Source: an uncultured Kordiimonas sp.
GTDB lineage: Bacteria; Pseudomonadota; Alphaproteobacteria; Sphingomonadales; Kordiimonadaceae
Direction: 5' to 3'
Assembly (NCBI GenBank): GCA_947503575.1
Contig: CANNDZ010000002.1
Location: 1 to 64,000 of the forward strand
Length of the DNA: 64,000 nucleotides
Shown one piece after another: positions 1 through 8,938 of the stretch. Position 1 is the first letter of the stretch; each line of letters starts with the position of its first letter. The notes under the pieces were generated by a model. It did not search any database and was not told where the DNA came from. It saw nothing but the letters and a program-made list of their open reading frames with translations. The position numbers and the translations under genes were made by a program.

Positions 1-322
1 CATCTCGGAAATATAAATGATGATCAACCAGACCACCGTCCACATCTCCCTTCCATTCAACAATGTCAAAGAACAAATCTTGTAGCCAAATAACGCCTCA
101 GCGCCACATGTTGATTTCCACAAGAAAACCGTCGGTGCGTACCGCGCTAGTCGTTGCGCCCCGTCGGTGGAGGCGGGTTATAGGGGGGTCTTCTCTTTCT
201 GTCAAACGTCTTTTTCAAAAAAAAGTCAGAAAAATTACACTCACACCTTAGCCCATTGAAATTGTTTGACTTTTAGGCGCAATAAACCATCACCACCCTA
301 TCAAACACGGCAACTTGAAGCT
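1..322. other. Region without a supported gene
   Basis: No reading frame here looks like a protein. The only one of any length (63-251, plus strand) has no recognisable domain, no good ribosome binding site and a random-looking, Arg/Ser/Lys-rich translation. A minus-strand ATG at 3-1 could be the first codon of a gene leaving the window on the left, but with one codon visible this cannot be judged. No tRNA-like fold or terminator with a T-run was seen. Confidence 0.5.
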
Positions 323-937
323 TTATTTACGATATGCCGCGAGTATTCGCACAGGAGGGTCAAGAATCTGCCCCGCAAGGTAAGCGTCTTCGCTTGAAGA
401 ACTTGGCCTACTTTTGTGGATTGCACGCACCACATCCATGCCAGAGACGACACGACCAAAAGCAGCAAAGCCCTGACCATCCCCCGACACTGCCCTGCCT
501 CCGCCCATATCCAGTGACGGCTGGTCGCCAATGCAAATGAAGAAAGCAGCACCACTACCAGTACCGACATCACCCCTAGCCAGAGAAATGACGCCGTCCT
601 TGTGCAGAATACCCGTTTGGCCCGTTGTCTCGTGAGCAACAGCAGGCAATCCCTCTACACCCCGCAACAAGCCGCCCTGAATAACACTGATTTTGGGATT
701 GCCGTTGTCATTCGCAGGATAAACCGTTCGGTAAAAGCCACCCCCTTTGTATAAACCTGCATCCATGTGCGCCAGAAAACTGCCGGCAGAGAGAGGCGCC
801 CGGTCAATATCAATTTCCAGCTCGATAGTTCCTTTAACGGTCTCAAGGACAACAAAAACTGGCTCAGCCGACGCAGACTGCCCGACAGGAAATAAAGCAA
901 AATAGATCGCAACCAACGCACCACTAAGTATTCGCAC
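323..937 (-). CDS. Secreted cyclophilin-type peptidyl-prolyl isomerase
   Basis: Cyclophilins catalyse cis-trans isomerisation of Xaa-Pro bonds and help proteins fold; this one should act in the periplasm. I start it at the GTG at 937, because a GGGAGGG ribosome binding site lies 4 bases upstream and the start then clears the preceding gene, which ends at 963. This gives 204 residues with a signal peptide of about 24 residues ending in ASA. The cyclophilin core follows: a FYRTV stretch holding the catalytic Arg, VIQGG with the conserved Gln, then FFICIGDQP and a FAAFGRVVSGMDVV-like end. It is divergent from PpiA but the fold signature is clear. It follows the Tat-exported amidohydrolase by 25 bases on the same strand, so the two are probably co-transcribed. 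Confidence 0.85.
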   Translation of the reverse strand: MRILSGALVAIYFALFPVGQSASAEPVFVVLETVKGTIELEIDIDRAPLSAGSFLAHMDAGLYKGGGFYRTVYPANDNGNPKISVIQGGLLRGVEGLPAVAHETTGQTGILHKDGVISLARGDVGTGSGAAFFICIGDQPSLDMGGGRAVSGDGQGFAAFGRVVSGMDVVRAIHKSRPSSSSEDAYLAGQILDPPVRILAAYRK

Positions 938-962
938 ATCACCCTCCCACAGTGTTGAAGGG

Positions 963-2441
963 CTAAAGATCACCTTCTGCGCGCCGGAAAGCAAGAAATT
1001 CGCGACGACTTTTGGGGCCAAATGTCAAAAAGTGAGGGTCAGGCTCGGCACGCGCCGCAGGTTTCATTTGACCAATATGATCGGATACATGCACAGCCTT
1101 TGCTGAGGGAATATCGATTTCATACGGAACAACAGCATTCAGGCCAAACACCTTCGCCCTCAAGGCAGGCGTGATTTGGGGATAACCATATTGGTCACGC
1201 AGTCGCTCGGATATCTGGAAAGCGCGAAACGCCTGTATCTGATCTTGAGGGGAGCCGTACCAGATTGAGTCGGTTCCCCACACAACCCTATCTTCACCAA
1301 CATATTTAAGAAGCTTGCCCATTCCGTGGGCAGCCGAGTCCGGGTCTTGCATCCACATGCGCCATGTAGAGCCCAAATCTGCATAAACATTGCTATTGGG
1401 CGCTATTTCATTATCTAGAAGGGACTGAACTAACGCATCAACGCCGTCTTTACCGCCACCTTCAGCAAAGGCAGCTTCAGCTTTGCCTGGTACAAACCCT
1501 GAGTGATAAACAAGGAAGTTCAGGTCGGGGTATGCTTTGGCCACACGACCTATATCATCAGATCGGCTATGTTCATATGACCGTTGCCCAAATGGAATAC
1601 CCTTGTGAACGGCAATATTTTTAATGCCGAGCGCGCGCGCTTTTTCCAGAAACGGAATGCCTGTGTCTTCATCATCTAGCCAAAAACCAACGCCGTCCGG
1701 GCCCCACTGAGTGTATGTTTTCCAGGCTGACACCTTCCAGCGTTCAGCCAATTCATCCATTGTTTCCAGATCACCGGCCTGGTTCGGGTTTACCCGACCA
1801 TGCACAAGTAACCGTGAGTTGGTGCCCTTTTGATTCAACAAACGCTTGGTCACATCTGCTTCTTCGATTTTAAGGGGTTCGGCATCTGCGGGCGATGGCA
1901 CAAACGTTAGCACCATCATGTCTGTGTCACTGTCAACAAACACATCTTTTACAAACTGTTCACCCGACAAACAATCCAGGTAGTCCAACCCTTCCATTTC
2001 TGCTGTTTTGCACGCCTGAACTTTTGGTAGGCCGTAAAAAGGTTGTGCCCCTTCCGGCACCGCATCACGCCAGGCACCATAAGGGTTGATATAGTGTCCG
2101 TGCACATCGAAAATAAAGTCATCACCACCCACTACGGCCTGCGCCACAGCATCTTCGTACCTCGCATCTTCCGGAACATCAAAAAAGCTACCAGTTTTAC
2201 CCGCAGCGGCATTAACGGCGTTAAGCGACAGCAATGTGCTGGCCGCGCCGCAAGCGCCAACAAGAAAACTCCGCCTATCCTGGCTTAACTTAGTAGCAGC
2301 CGCATCAGCATCTTTAAGGGCCTGTTGGTTTCCAACCACGCACCTTTTTGGCAATGGCAGTGGCCTGAATTCCCCGTTAGACGCATTATCAATTTTGATT
2401 GGTAACCGAACACCGTCCGGATCATGATTATATTGTCTCAT
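963..2441 (-). CDS. Tat-exported amidohydrolase-family (Amidohydro_2) metal-dependent hydrolase
   Basis: A 492-residue protein of the amidohydrolase 2 / TIM-barrel hydrolase family; the substrate is unknown. A twin-arginine motif QDRRSFLVG lies at residues 54-62, followed by an alanine-rich hydrophobic stretch, so the folded protein is probably exported by Tat. A 50-residue stretch before that motif is unusually long for a Tat leader, so an internal start is possible, but the ATG at 2441 has a good AAGGGG ribosome binding site. The barrel begins with the metal-binding HGH of FDVHGHYINPYGAW. The C-terminal GEDRVVWGTDSIWYG fits the family's final metal-binding Asp strand. Family members include decarboxylases and lactonases. 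The cyclophilin gene follows on the same strand. Confidence 0.8.
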   Translation of the reverse strand: MRQYNHDPDGVRLPIKIDNASNGEFRPLPLPKRCVVGNQQALKDADAAATKLSQDRRSFLVGACGAASTLLSLNAVNAAAGKTGSFFDVPEDARYEDAVAQAVVGGDDFIFDVHGHYINPYGAWRDAVPEGAQPFYGLPKVQACKTAEMEGLDYLDCLSGEQFVKDVFVDSDTDMMVLTFVPSPADAEPLKIEEADVTKRLLNQKGTNSRLLVHGRVNPNQAGDLETMDELAERWKVSAWKTYTQWGPDGVGFWLDDEDTGIPFLEKARALGIKNIAVHKGIPFGQRSYEHSRSDDIGRVAKAYPDLNFLVYHSGFVPGKAEAAFAEGGGKDGVDALVQSLLDNEIAPNSNVYADLGSTWRMWMQDPDSAAHGMGKLLKYVGEDRVVWGTDSIWYGSPQDQIQAFRAFQISERLRDQYGYPQITPALRAKVFGLNAVVPYEIDIPSAKAVHVSDHIGQMKPAARAEPDPHFLTFGPKSRREFLAFRRAEGDL

Positions 2442-2631
2442 GTCGCACCCCTTTTTCCCTTTATATTGAAAAGCATACCATATTGCTTTGAGGGTCAGTC
2501 CATCATGCTGCGTTGAGCCGAGAGACAGATGCGATTAGTTATCGGATGACTTGGATTTGTCTAAAAAAGTGAACACGCACTAAACTAATTTGCAATGAAA
2601 AGAGATTACAACGATGCCCGGAGCCAATCTA
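2442..2631. other. Intergenic spacer upstream of the amidohydrolase gene
   Basis: AT-rich spacer that should carry the promoter of the amidohydrolase-cyclophilin unit and the 3' end of the exported-protein gene behind it. No convincing hairpin or promoter hexamers could be picked out by eye. Confidence 0.4.
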
Positions 2632-3336
2632 TCAGTTGCTCTGTTTTTTCTTTTGGTCTTCCAGCATGTTGGTAAATGTACCGAAATAAATAAGGTCCTC
2701 AGTCGAGTGAGATAAGGCATCCTGGAACTGTCTGTTAAACAGGATTGTACCATCTGTTGAATGGCCAACGCTTCTTGCCAAAGTGAATTCGGGAACTGTC
2801 GGTTTCCAACCAGGTCGCAAAGCAGGTATAAAAAATGAAAGAAACCCTTGCGCGGCCTGCAACGGGGCTGGCGGCGTATGCGGCACATATGTTCTTGGCG
2901 GGCCTGCGTTTTCAAAACTGCGGTAGACAAGGTCTTCATTCAACCCCGCCGCTGCCCTTGCGACCTGCCCCAAAAACAAACGGTTTTCATAATCCGACAT
3001 GCCGAGGCCTGTGGATGATTTTGTTAAGGAGCCGAGAAGCCAATCAGCAACAGAAATAATGGCCCCGTCTTCCAAAACAATATAATTGTCCTTCAGGCTT
3101 TCAATATCCTTGAGGTTTTGTTCCTCGGTATATCGGGGAAAAATTGGAACAACCAGAGGGTCGGACCCAGCCTGAGCCCGCCCTTCTTGTGTCTCTGCTG
3201 TCATGTCTCGGGCCGTTTGAGCCTCTTGAGCAAACGCACCAAACGTTAGCGCTAAAATCAAAGATGAAAACGCAATGATTGAAAGACATAAACTGGCTCT
3301 GCGGCGATCAAAATTGTACATTTTAGAACCAAACAT
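2632..3336 (-). CDS. Exported protein of unknown function
   Basis: A 234-residue protein I do not recognise. The N-terminus is a typical Sec signal peptide: basic start, hydrophobic run from about residue 16, cleavage after AFA near residue 36. The mature part is soluble and of mixed composition, with no Cys pattern, repeat or known motif. The C-terminus is Lys-rich. The ATG at 3336 and a second ATG at 3321 both lack a clear ribosome binding site; either keeps the signal peptide. It is transcribed away from the DUF2975 gene, from which it is separated by an AT-rich 81-base spacer that must hold both promoters. Confidence 0.6.
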   Translation of the reverse strand: MFGSKMYNFDRRRASLCLSIIAFSSLILALTFGAFAQEAQTARDMTAETQEGRAQAGSDPLVVPIFPRYTEEQNLKDIESLKDNYIVLEDGAIISVADWLLGSLTKSSTGLGMSDYENRLFLGQVARAAAGLNEDLVYRSFENAGPPRTYVPHTPPAPLQAAQGFLSFFIPALRPGWKPTVPEFTLARSVGHSTDGTILFNRQFQDALSHSTEDLIYFGTFTNMLEDQKKKQSN

Positions 3337-3417
3337 CTTTAACGCTGACTTTCCGTACGCTATAATTATTGTAGATAAGTTATATTTTTCTGTAAAACAA
3401 TAATTTTTGGCAACTTT

Positions 3418-3951
3418 ATGGCAGATATCGAAAAAAAACTCTCTCTCCTCAGGATAGTGATTGCAACCCTAATGTTGATCATTGTTGCTTCGCATATTTG
3501 GTTATGGGCTTGGCCAGAGAGTTTTGGCTATTTTTCTGCTGGTAACATATTGGTTGAATCACGTGGAGGAATGGACAACCTGGAAACCTGGCAGCGCACT
3601 CTGGGGTTTGTCGTGAACTTCCTTCCCAAAGTTTTTTTATTATTGGTTCTAATTAGTTTGTACCGTTTGACACGCCTGCTTTCCTCAGGACAATGGTTTG
3701 ATATAGCCTGCGAGGTTTTATGCCAAAGGGTTGGTAGATTCCTGTTTGCTTATATAATCGCCAATATCATTCAGAGAACAATATTGGTGCTGGTAATCAC
3801 AGCTACTTATCCCAAAGGGGAGAAAGAACTGGCAATTGAATTTGGCAGCCAGGATGTAGCAATGCTGATGCCTGCACTGCTCTCCTTGATTATCGGCCAC
3901 ATGATTCAACTCGCACGCGCCCAGCGCGACGAGTTGAACGAAATTGTCTGA
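3418..3951 (+). CDS. DUF2975 family membrane protein
   Basis: A 177-residue inner-membrane protein with four hydrophobic segments: about residues 10-33, 62-82, 105-128 and 146-166. The order and the SGQWFD motif after the second segment match DUF2975, a family of unknown biochemical role. Genes of this family are very often paired with a short Cro/CI-type regulator, and one follows here after 12 bases. By analogy the membrane protein may set the activity of that regulator, but this is inference. It starts at an ATG just inside the AT-rich divergent spacer; no strong ribosome binding site is visible. Confidence 0.75.
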   Translation: MADIEKKLSLLRIVIATLMLIIVASHIWLWAWPESFGYFSAGNILVESRGGMDNLETWQRTLGFVVNFLPKVFLLLVLISLYRLTRLLSSGQWFDIACEVLCQRVGRFLFAYIIANIIQRTILVLVITATYPKGEKELAIEFGSQDVAMLMPALLSLIIGHMIQLARAQRDELNEIV

Positions 3952-3963
3952 TAGAGACGCGTA

Positions 3964-4170
3964 ATGCCCATCATTGTCCGGCTGGATGTTATTTTGGCAG
4001 AAAGAAAGGTAAAGTCGAAAGACCTTGCCGCCCATATTGGCATCACAGAAGCAAACCTGAGCCTGCTAAAGTCTGGTAAAGTAAAGGGCGTGCGTTTTGC
4101 CACACTGGCCGCCATCTGCAACTATCTGGATTGCCAACCCGGTGATATTATTGAATACAAACAAGACTAG
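3964..4170 (+). CDS. Small Cro/CI-type (HTH_26, YozG-like) transcriptional regulator
   Basis: A 68-residue protein that is almost entirely a helix-turn-helix domain: MPIIVRLDVILAERKVKSK, then DLAAHIGITEANLSLLKSG as the helix-turn-helix core. It ends with the LDCQPGDIIEYK tail typical of the HTH_26 group. It begins 12 bases after the DUF2975 gene, so the two form a small operon. Members of this group probably bind DNA as dimers and control their own unit; the target here is not known. Confidence 0.85.
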   Translation: MPIIVRLDVILAERKVKSKDLAAHIGITEANLSLLKSGKVKGVRFATLAAICNYLDCQPGDIIEYKQD

Positions 4171-4261
4171 TGGTCCTGACATCATATAAATGTCTTGAAT
4201 AGTCCTCAGATATCCTCTCATATCTGCAGCTTGGGGGCTTAACAACTCAGGCGCGATTGCA

Positions 4262-5254
4262 ATGCCATTTGGAACCAGTAAAAAAAGCCCAGACGACGAC
4301 AGCAACTTGCCCTCAGAAAAGCCAAGAAAACTTAAGATTGGCCTTGCACTGGGTGCTGGTGTCGCGCGCGGTTGGGCCCACATTGGGGTATTGCGAGGCT
4401 TGGCTTGCGAAGGCATTAAGCCTGACATGATCGCGGGCACGTCGATCGGCGCCGTTGTTGGTGGTGCCTACGCCAGCGGCAACCTTGATGCACTGGAAGA
4501 CTGGGCATTCTCCCTGAAAGGCAACAGTTTTTTTCGCTTTCTTGACTTTAAGCTGTCGGGGTCAGGGCTGTTCGGCAGCGAACGGCTGGAAACTCTGATG
4601 CGCGATAGGTTCGGTGATTGGCGATTTGAAGATTTACCCCTGCCCTTTACTGCAGTTGCATGTGATTTGAAGACTGGCCATGAAACATGGATCTCGGAGG
4701 GTTCACTTTCTGATGGGCTGCGCGCGAGTTTCGCCCTACCCGGTGTTTTTGAGCCACAAAATATTGATGGACAATGGCTTGTGGACGGCGCTTTGGTCAA
4801 TCCGGTACCCGTTTCAGTATGCCGCGCGGCGGGGTGTGATTTAGTGATCGCTGTCAATCTGGCCGAAGACATCTATGGACGCGCCCGCGCTAAAGAAGCC
4901 GGTGCACTAGACGATGAGCACTACGGCGTTTTTGATGATCTGGACTCATTTTCTGATGCGCAGCGCGGTGGTGACCGGTCTTTTTTCAGAAAATTGTTTC
5001 GCCATAAGAAAAATGCCCCCAGTTTGTTTACCAACATGGTTGCCAGTCTGAACATCATGCAAAACAGGCTGTCGCGCTCACGGCTGGCAGGTGACCCACC
5101 CGACGTAATAATCACACCGAGATGCGGCCATATCGGCTTGATGGAATTTCACAGGTGCCAAGAGATGATAGAAGAAGGCAATCGGGCTTTTGACGCCAGT
5201 CTGCCACAACTGAAAGACGCCATTTCCATTATTCGTCACCGGATCAACAGCTAA
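4262..5254 (+). CDS. Patatin-like phospholipase (RssA/YchK family)
   Basis: A 330-residue serine hydrolase of the bacterial patatin family, expected to be a cytoplasmic or membrane-associated lipid acyl hydrolase. The glycine-rich oxyanion-hole motif LGAGVARGWAHIG lies at residues 30-42. The nucleophile elbow GTSIG places the catalytic Ser at residue 61, and the catalytic Asp is in the DGALVNP motif at residue 175, so both dyad residues are present. The N-terminal 25 residues are polar and probably disordered. The stop codon overlaps the start of the glycosyltransferase gene by one base, which indicates translational coupling. Confidence 0.88.
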   Translation: MPFGTSKKSPDDDSNLPSEKPRKLKIGLALGAGVARGWAHIGVLRGLACEGIKPDMIAGTSIGAVVGGAYASGNLDALEDWAFSLKGNSFFRFLDFKLSGSGLFGSERLETLMRDRFGDWRFEDLPLPFTAVACDLKTGHETWISEGSLSDGLRASFALPGVFEPQNIDGQWLVDGALVNPVPVSVCRAAGCDLVIAVNLAEDIYGRARAKEAGALDDEHYGVFDDLDSFSDAQRGGDRSFFRKLFRHKKNAPSLFTNMVASLNIMQNRLSRSRLAGDPPDVIITPRCGHIGLMEFHRCQEMIEEGNRAFDASLPQLKDAISIIRHRINS

Positions 5255-6426
5255 TGACCGACACCCCCAAACGGAAATTCAAAATACTCTATCATCACCG
5301 CGTTGCAGCGCAGGATGGCCAAAGCGTGCACATCCGAGAGCTTGTCGCCGCATTCAAAAGGCAGGGACATGAGATTATTTTTGTCGGACCTTCGATCAGG
5401 CCTTCTTCACTTGGTGAGGAAAACCAGACTCTGGCACTCTTAAGAAAACTATTGCCAAAGTTTGCGCTTGAATTGCTGGAACTCGCTTACGGCGTCAGGG
5501 CTTATTTTAAGCTGAAAGCAGCTTACAAAGAACATAAACCGGATTTCCTATATGAACGGTATAACCTGTTCCTGCCCGCTGGCCGCTGGTTAAAGAAAAA
5601 GACCGGTATTCCTTACTTTGTAGAGGTCAATGCACCTTTGTCTGAGGAGCGTGGAAAATATTCAGGCCTCGCGCTGAAAAAACTTGCGCAATACCATGAG
5701 CGCAAGACGCTGGAAGCTGCTGATCGACTTTTCCCAGTTTCTCAAGCACTTGCCAACATTATCTGCACAATGGGTGCAACGCCAAACCAGATAACGGTTT
5801 TACATAACGGTATAACACCATCGGAATATGCCGATGCCGACGGCTCCGCCATTCGGGAGCAGTTCGGGCTGGAGAACAAAATCGTGCTGGGCTTTGTCGG
5901 ATTTATTCGCGAATGGCATAGACTAGACCGCATTATTCAAGTCCTCAGCCATCACGGAACAAACCCTGACTTACACCTGCTTGTTGTCGGTGACGGCCCA
6001 GCCGTAGAGGAATGTCGAAATCTGGCTGAAGAAATTGGCGTAGCACACCGTGCACATTTTCTGGGATTTCAGGACCGCGACGCAATCCCCGACCTTCTAG
6101 CAGCGATGGATATCGCGCTTCAGCCCGCAGTTACAGATTATGCCAGCCCACTCAAGGTCTTTGAGTATCTTATCTCTGGGTTAACCATTATCGCGCCGAA
6201 CCAGCCAAATATTCAGGAAATCCTGACGAACGAGCAGACAGGTATCCTTTTTGATCCCAATGAATTTGAACAAGCCGAAGCTGCGATAATTGCCTTATCG
6301 CAGGACACAGAAAAACGGGATCGCATCGGCATGGCGGCAAAAGACTTGATCAGATCACGAAAGTATACGTGGGACGACAATGCCATTGCCGTCTGCGCCC
6401 TCGCGGAAAATGCCCTGAAGAAATAA
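5254..6426 (+). CDS. Glycosyltransferase, GT4 family
   Basis: A 390-residue GT-B fold glycosyltransferase. The N-terminal half carries the acceptor domain with an early basic HHRVAAQDGQSVHIREL stretch. The C-terminal half starts at about residue 200 with the Rossmann-like donor domain (KIVLGFVGFIREWHRLDRII). It includes the GDGP loop and ends with the nucleotide-sugar-binding block SPLKVFEYLISG (E-x7-E region). Substrate and product cannot be read from sequence; GT4 enzymes build polysaccharide, lipopolysaccharide or glycolipids. It is translationally coupled to the patatin-like gene, which hints at a lipid-linked substrate, but that is inference. Confidence 0.85.
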   Translation: MTDTPKRKFKILYHHRVAAQDGQSVHIRELVAAFKRQGHEIIFVGPSIRPSSLGEENQTLALLRKLLPKFALELLELAYGVRAYFKLKAAYKEHKPDFLYERYNLFLPAGRWLKKKTGIPYFVEVNAPLSEERGKYSGLALKKLAQYHERKTLEAADRLFPVSQALANIICTMGATPNQITVLHNGITPSEYADADGSAIREQFGLENKIVLGFVGFIREWHRLDRIIQVLSHHGTNPDLHLLVVGDGPAVEECRNLAEEIGVAHRAHFLGFQDRDAIPDLLAAMDIALQPAVTDYASPLKVFEYLISGLTIIAPNQPNIQEILTNEQTGILFDPNEFEQAEAAIIALSQDTEKRDRIGMAAKDLIRSRKYTWDDNAIAVCALAENALKK

Positions 6427-6433
6427 GTATGGT

Positions 6434-6862
6434 TCAAGCGCTGGAGATATAAGCTTTCAACGCTTCGGCTTCCTGCTCCGTCTCCTGCATACGCTCTTTC
6501 ACCACATCACCAATAGAAATCATACCCACCACTGCACCGTCTTTGATAACCGGAACATGGCGGATACGCCTCTCAGTCATCATAACCATCAATTGCTCAA
6601 TACTGTCATCAATGCTGCAAGTAATAACGGACTTGGTCATAAGGCTGGAAACACCGTCCGCCAAAACAGCGCCACCCCGGATAGCAAGGCCGCGCACAAC
6701 ATCGCGTTCAGAAATAATGCCACACAGCTTGTTGCCATGCATTATCGGGATGGCCCCTATTCGACGCTCGCCCAAAAGTTTTGCCACTTCAAGAACAGTA
6801 GAACTGTCCTCCAAGGCTATAATTTCGCTTCCTTTGGATTCTAATATTTTTCCGACAGTCAT
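6434..6862 (-). CDS. CBS-domain protein (tandem CBS pair)
   Basis: A 142-residue stand-alone Bateman module: two CBS domains at about residues 8-60 and 72-125, with repeated GAIPIM/GIISERD and RHVPVI/GMISIGD signatures. Such proteins bind adenosine nucleotides and act as energy or redox sensors for partner proteins; the partner here is unknown. I start it at the ATG at 6862, which has a GGGAGAG ribosome binding site. A longer frame reaching 6931 adds 23 residues outside the conserved domain. It is convergent with the glycosyltransferase gene, with 7 bases between the stops. Confidence 0.88.
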   Translation of the reverse strand: MTVGKILESKGSEIIALEDSSTVLEVAKLLGERRIGAIPIMHGNKLCGIISERDVVRGLAIRGGAVLADGVSSLMTKSVITCSIDDSIEQLMVMMTERRIRHVPVIKDGAVVGMISIGDVVKERMQETEQEAEALKAYISSA

Positions 6863-7065
6863 GGTGGCTCTCCCGAATAGGGCCCAGCCGAAGTCCGCCT
6901 GGACCTGCTTGACAGTTCTGACAGTATGCACATTTTGTCAAATACGTGCAAAACTAATGCTCATTGGCCTAAAATCAGGCAGGTTGTGCCGTGGCGTCGC
7001 ACCTGGTTGGCACCGACTTCATAAAACAGTAAACACATCGGTGAAGACCACTGGAGGAACAAACA

Positions 7066-7323
7066 TTGAAGACTTTACTGGCCGCATCTATTTCCCTGCT
7101 TGCGATTGGCGCCGTATCTTATTGGGGTATAACTGTCTTGCTTTCAGTGCAAGGCGTTGAACTTACCATACACGGTAAGATAGCGATGGGACTTGGCGTC
7201 TTTTTTACTATGCTTGTTGGCGTAGGGTTGATGGCGTTAATCTTTTATTCCAACCGTCATGGGCACGATGAAGCGGTTTACCATTTGACGGATGACGTTG
7301 ACGAGTCTAGGCCAGAGCAGTGA
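7066..7323 (+). CDS. Small membrane protein of unknown function
   Basis: An 85-residue protein with two transmembrane segments, at about residues 4-27 and 37-63, and a short acidic cytoplasmic tail containing a His-rich NRHGHDEAVYH stretch. The start is a TTG at 7066 placed 7 bases after a strong GGAGGA ribosome binding site; no ATG fits as well. It lies 46 bases before the MscS channel gene on the same strand and is probably transcribed with it. The family is not recognised beyond a general likeness to short conserved proteobacterial membrane proteins. Confidence 0.65.
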   Translation: MKTLLAASISLLAIGAVSYWGITVLLSVQGVELTIHGKIAMGLGVFFTMLVGVGLMALIFYSNRHGHDEAVYHLTDDVDESRPEQ

Positions 7324-7369
7324 CCCTGCTTTTGCAGATCAACTTATTTAATTAAAGAGGCTTACCGCT

Positions 7370-8515
7370 GTGAACGCTTCGGACTTTGGAGACTTCTGGC
7401 AACTTGTCGTCGACGTATGGACAGACGGTTTGTTCGGTATTGATATCGGGCAAATAGTCGTTGCCGTCGCAATCTTCGTTACCTTATTGATGGCACGCAA
7501 TCTGTTCACTCGCTTTGTTTTGCGACGGCTGGAAAAGCTGGTGAAACGCACGGAAACAGAATTAGATGACACGCTGGTCGAAGCACTAAGGAACCCGATC
7601 CGCTTCATCCCGATTGTGTTAGGCACCTTTTTGGCGACAAGCTACTTGAACTTGTCGGATGAGCTCCAGGTGTTTGCAACCAACTTTAACCGCAGCCTGA
7701 TTGCCTTCACAATTTTTTGGGGACTTTACCGGATTTCAGATCCTCTTAGCGCTATCATGATGCATGCTGCGCATATATTAACAGTTTCAATGATCCAGTG
7801 GCTTTCTAAAGCTGTCAAAGTCGCTTTTGCACTGCTGGGAGCCGCCACCATTCTGGAAATTTGGGGCATTCAAGTCGGCGCGCTGATTGCTGGTTTGGGG
7901 CTGTTTGGTGTGGCTGTGGCGCTGGGCGCGCAAGACCTATTTAAAAATCTTATTGCCGGCCTTTTTGTTATTGGTGAAAGACGTTTTCACCCTGGGGACT
8001 GGATACTTGTAAAGGACGTTGTTGAAGGCACTGTTGAGGAAATAGGCTTTCGTACCACAACGGTCCGACGTTTCGACAAGGCACCCGTTTACGTTCCCAA
8101 TGCGCGACTTTCAGATAATGCCGTCACCAACTTCTCCCGCATGACTTATCGCCGCATAAAATGGGTTATTGGTCTGGAGTATGGTTCAACTGGCGATCAA
8201 TTAAATGCAATACGCGATGCCATCGAAGCTTATGTGACAGAAAACGACGACTTTGTGCAGCCGTCGGAAACATCGACCTTTGTTCGTATTGACCGCTTTT
8301 CGGACAGTTCAATCGATATTTTGCTCTATTGCTTTACCAAAACGACAAACTGGCTGGAGTGGATGGAGATCAAGGAGCGGTTGCTTCTAGCAATCAAAAA
8401 CACGGTCGAAACCAATGGCACGGGCTTTGCCTTTCCAAGTCGCAGCCTTTATGTGGAGGCATTGGGGGAGGATGTCGAGGTTGCTCCGCTGCATATAACA
8501 AAAAAGGGCGAATAG
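7370..8515 (+). CDS. mscS: Mechanosensitive ion channel, MscS family
   Basis: A 381-residue MscS-type channel that opens under membrane tension to release solutes during hypo-osmotic shock. Several N-terminal transmembrane helices lie within residues 1-180. The pore-lining helix TM3 is the Gly/Ala-rich stretch IAGLGLFGVAVALGAQDLF. It is followed by the family's beta domain (GDWILVKDVVEGTVEEIGFRTT) and a C-terminal vestibule. It is longer than E. coli MscS (286 residues) because of extra N-terminal helices. The start is a GTG at 7370 after an AAAGAGG site. A thioesterase gene follows after 9 bases. Confidence 0.9.
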   Translation: MNASDFGDFWQLVVDVWTDGLFGIDIGQIVVAVAIFVTLLMARNLFTRFVLRRLEKLVKRTETELDDTLVEALRNPIRFIPIVLGTFLATSYLNLSDELQVFATNFNRSLIAFTIFWGLYRISDPLSAIMMHAAHILTVSMIQWLSKAVKVAFALLGAATILEIWGIQVGALIAGLGLFGVAVALGAQDLFKNLIAGLFVIGERRFHPGDWILVKDVVEGTVEEIGFRTTTVRRFDKAPVYVPNARLSDNAVTNFSRMTYRRIKWVIGLEYGSTGDQLNAIRDAIEAYVTENDDFVQPSETSTFVRIDRFSDSSIDILLYCFTKTTNWLEWMEIKERLLLAIKNTVETNGTGFAFPSRSLYVEALGEDVEVAPLHITKKGE

Positions 8516-8524
8516 GATCACCGC

Positions 8525-8893
8525 ATGACCGATAGACGCGTAACGATACGGGCCGTCCCTCAGCCGGCAGACCTTAATGTAAACGGCAATATCTTCGGCG
8601 GGTGGGTTCTATCCCAAATGGACCTAGCTGGCGCCGCCGTTGCCAAAGACCGCGCAAAATGCGCTGTGGCTACGGTTGCCGTCAATAGCATGAAGTTTCA
8701 TCGTCCTATAGAAGTTGGCGATCTTGTCAGCATATATGCCGACATCGAAAAAGTTGGCAGAACTTCTATAACTGTCGCTATTGAGGTGTTTGCGGCAAGC
8801 GGCATGACCGCGACTGAGCACAAAGTGACAGAAGGATGCTATGTGTTTGTTGCAGTTGACGAAGCTGGCCAACCAAAAGCGATTGTTTCTTAA
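8525..8893 (+). CDS. Acyl-CoA thioesterase, YciA-like hotdog fold
   Basis: A 122-residue single hotdog-domain protein that should hydrolyse acyl-CoA to free acid and CoA. The N-terminal NVNGNIFGGWVLSQMDLAG stretch matches the YciA/acyl-CoA hydrolase signature, including the Asn-rich turn and the catalytic Asp (D) at the start of the central helix. The GDLVSIYADIEKVGRTS strand pair follows. YciA acts as a hexamer on a broad range of acyl-CoAs. It is close behind the MscS gene, so it may be co-transcribed, although no functional link is obvious. Confidence 0.87.
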   Translation: MTDRRVTIRAVPQPADLNVNGNIFGGWVLSQMDLAGAAVAKDRAKCAVATVAVNSMKFHRPIEVGDLVSIYADIEKVGRTSITVAIEVFAASGMTATEHKVTEGCYVFVAVDEAGQPKAIVS

Positions 8894-8938
8894 ATTTTTG
8901 AGAGTATTCAGTGCCCTATGGCATTGAGGGAGAGGACC

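Noticed and set aside
63-251. 62-codon frame at the left end
   Set aside because: Random composition, no ribosome binding site, no domain.
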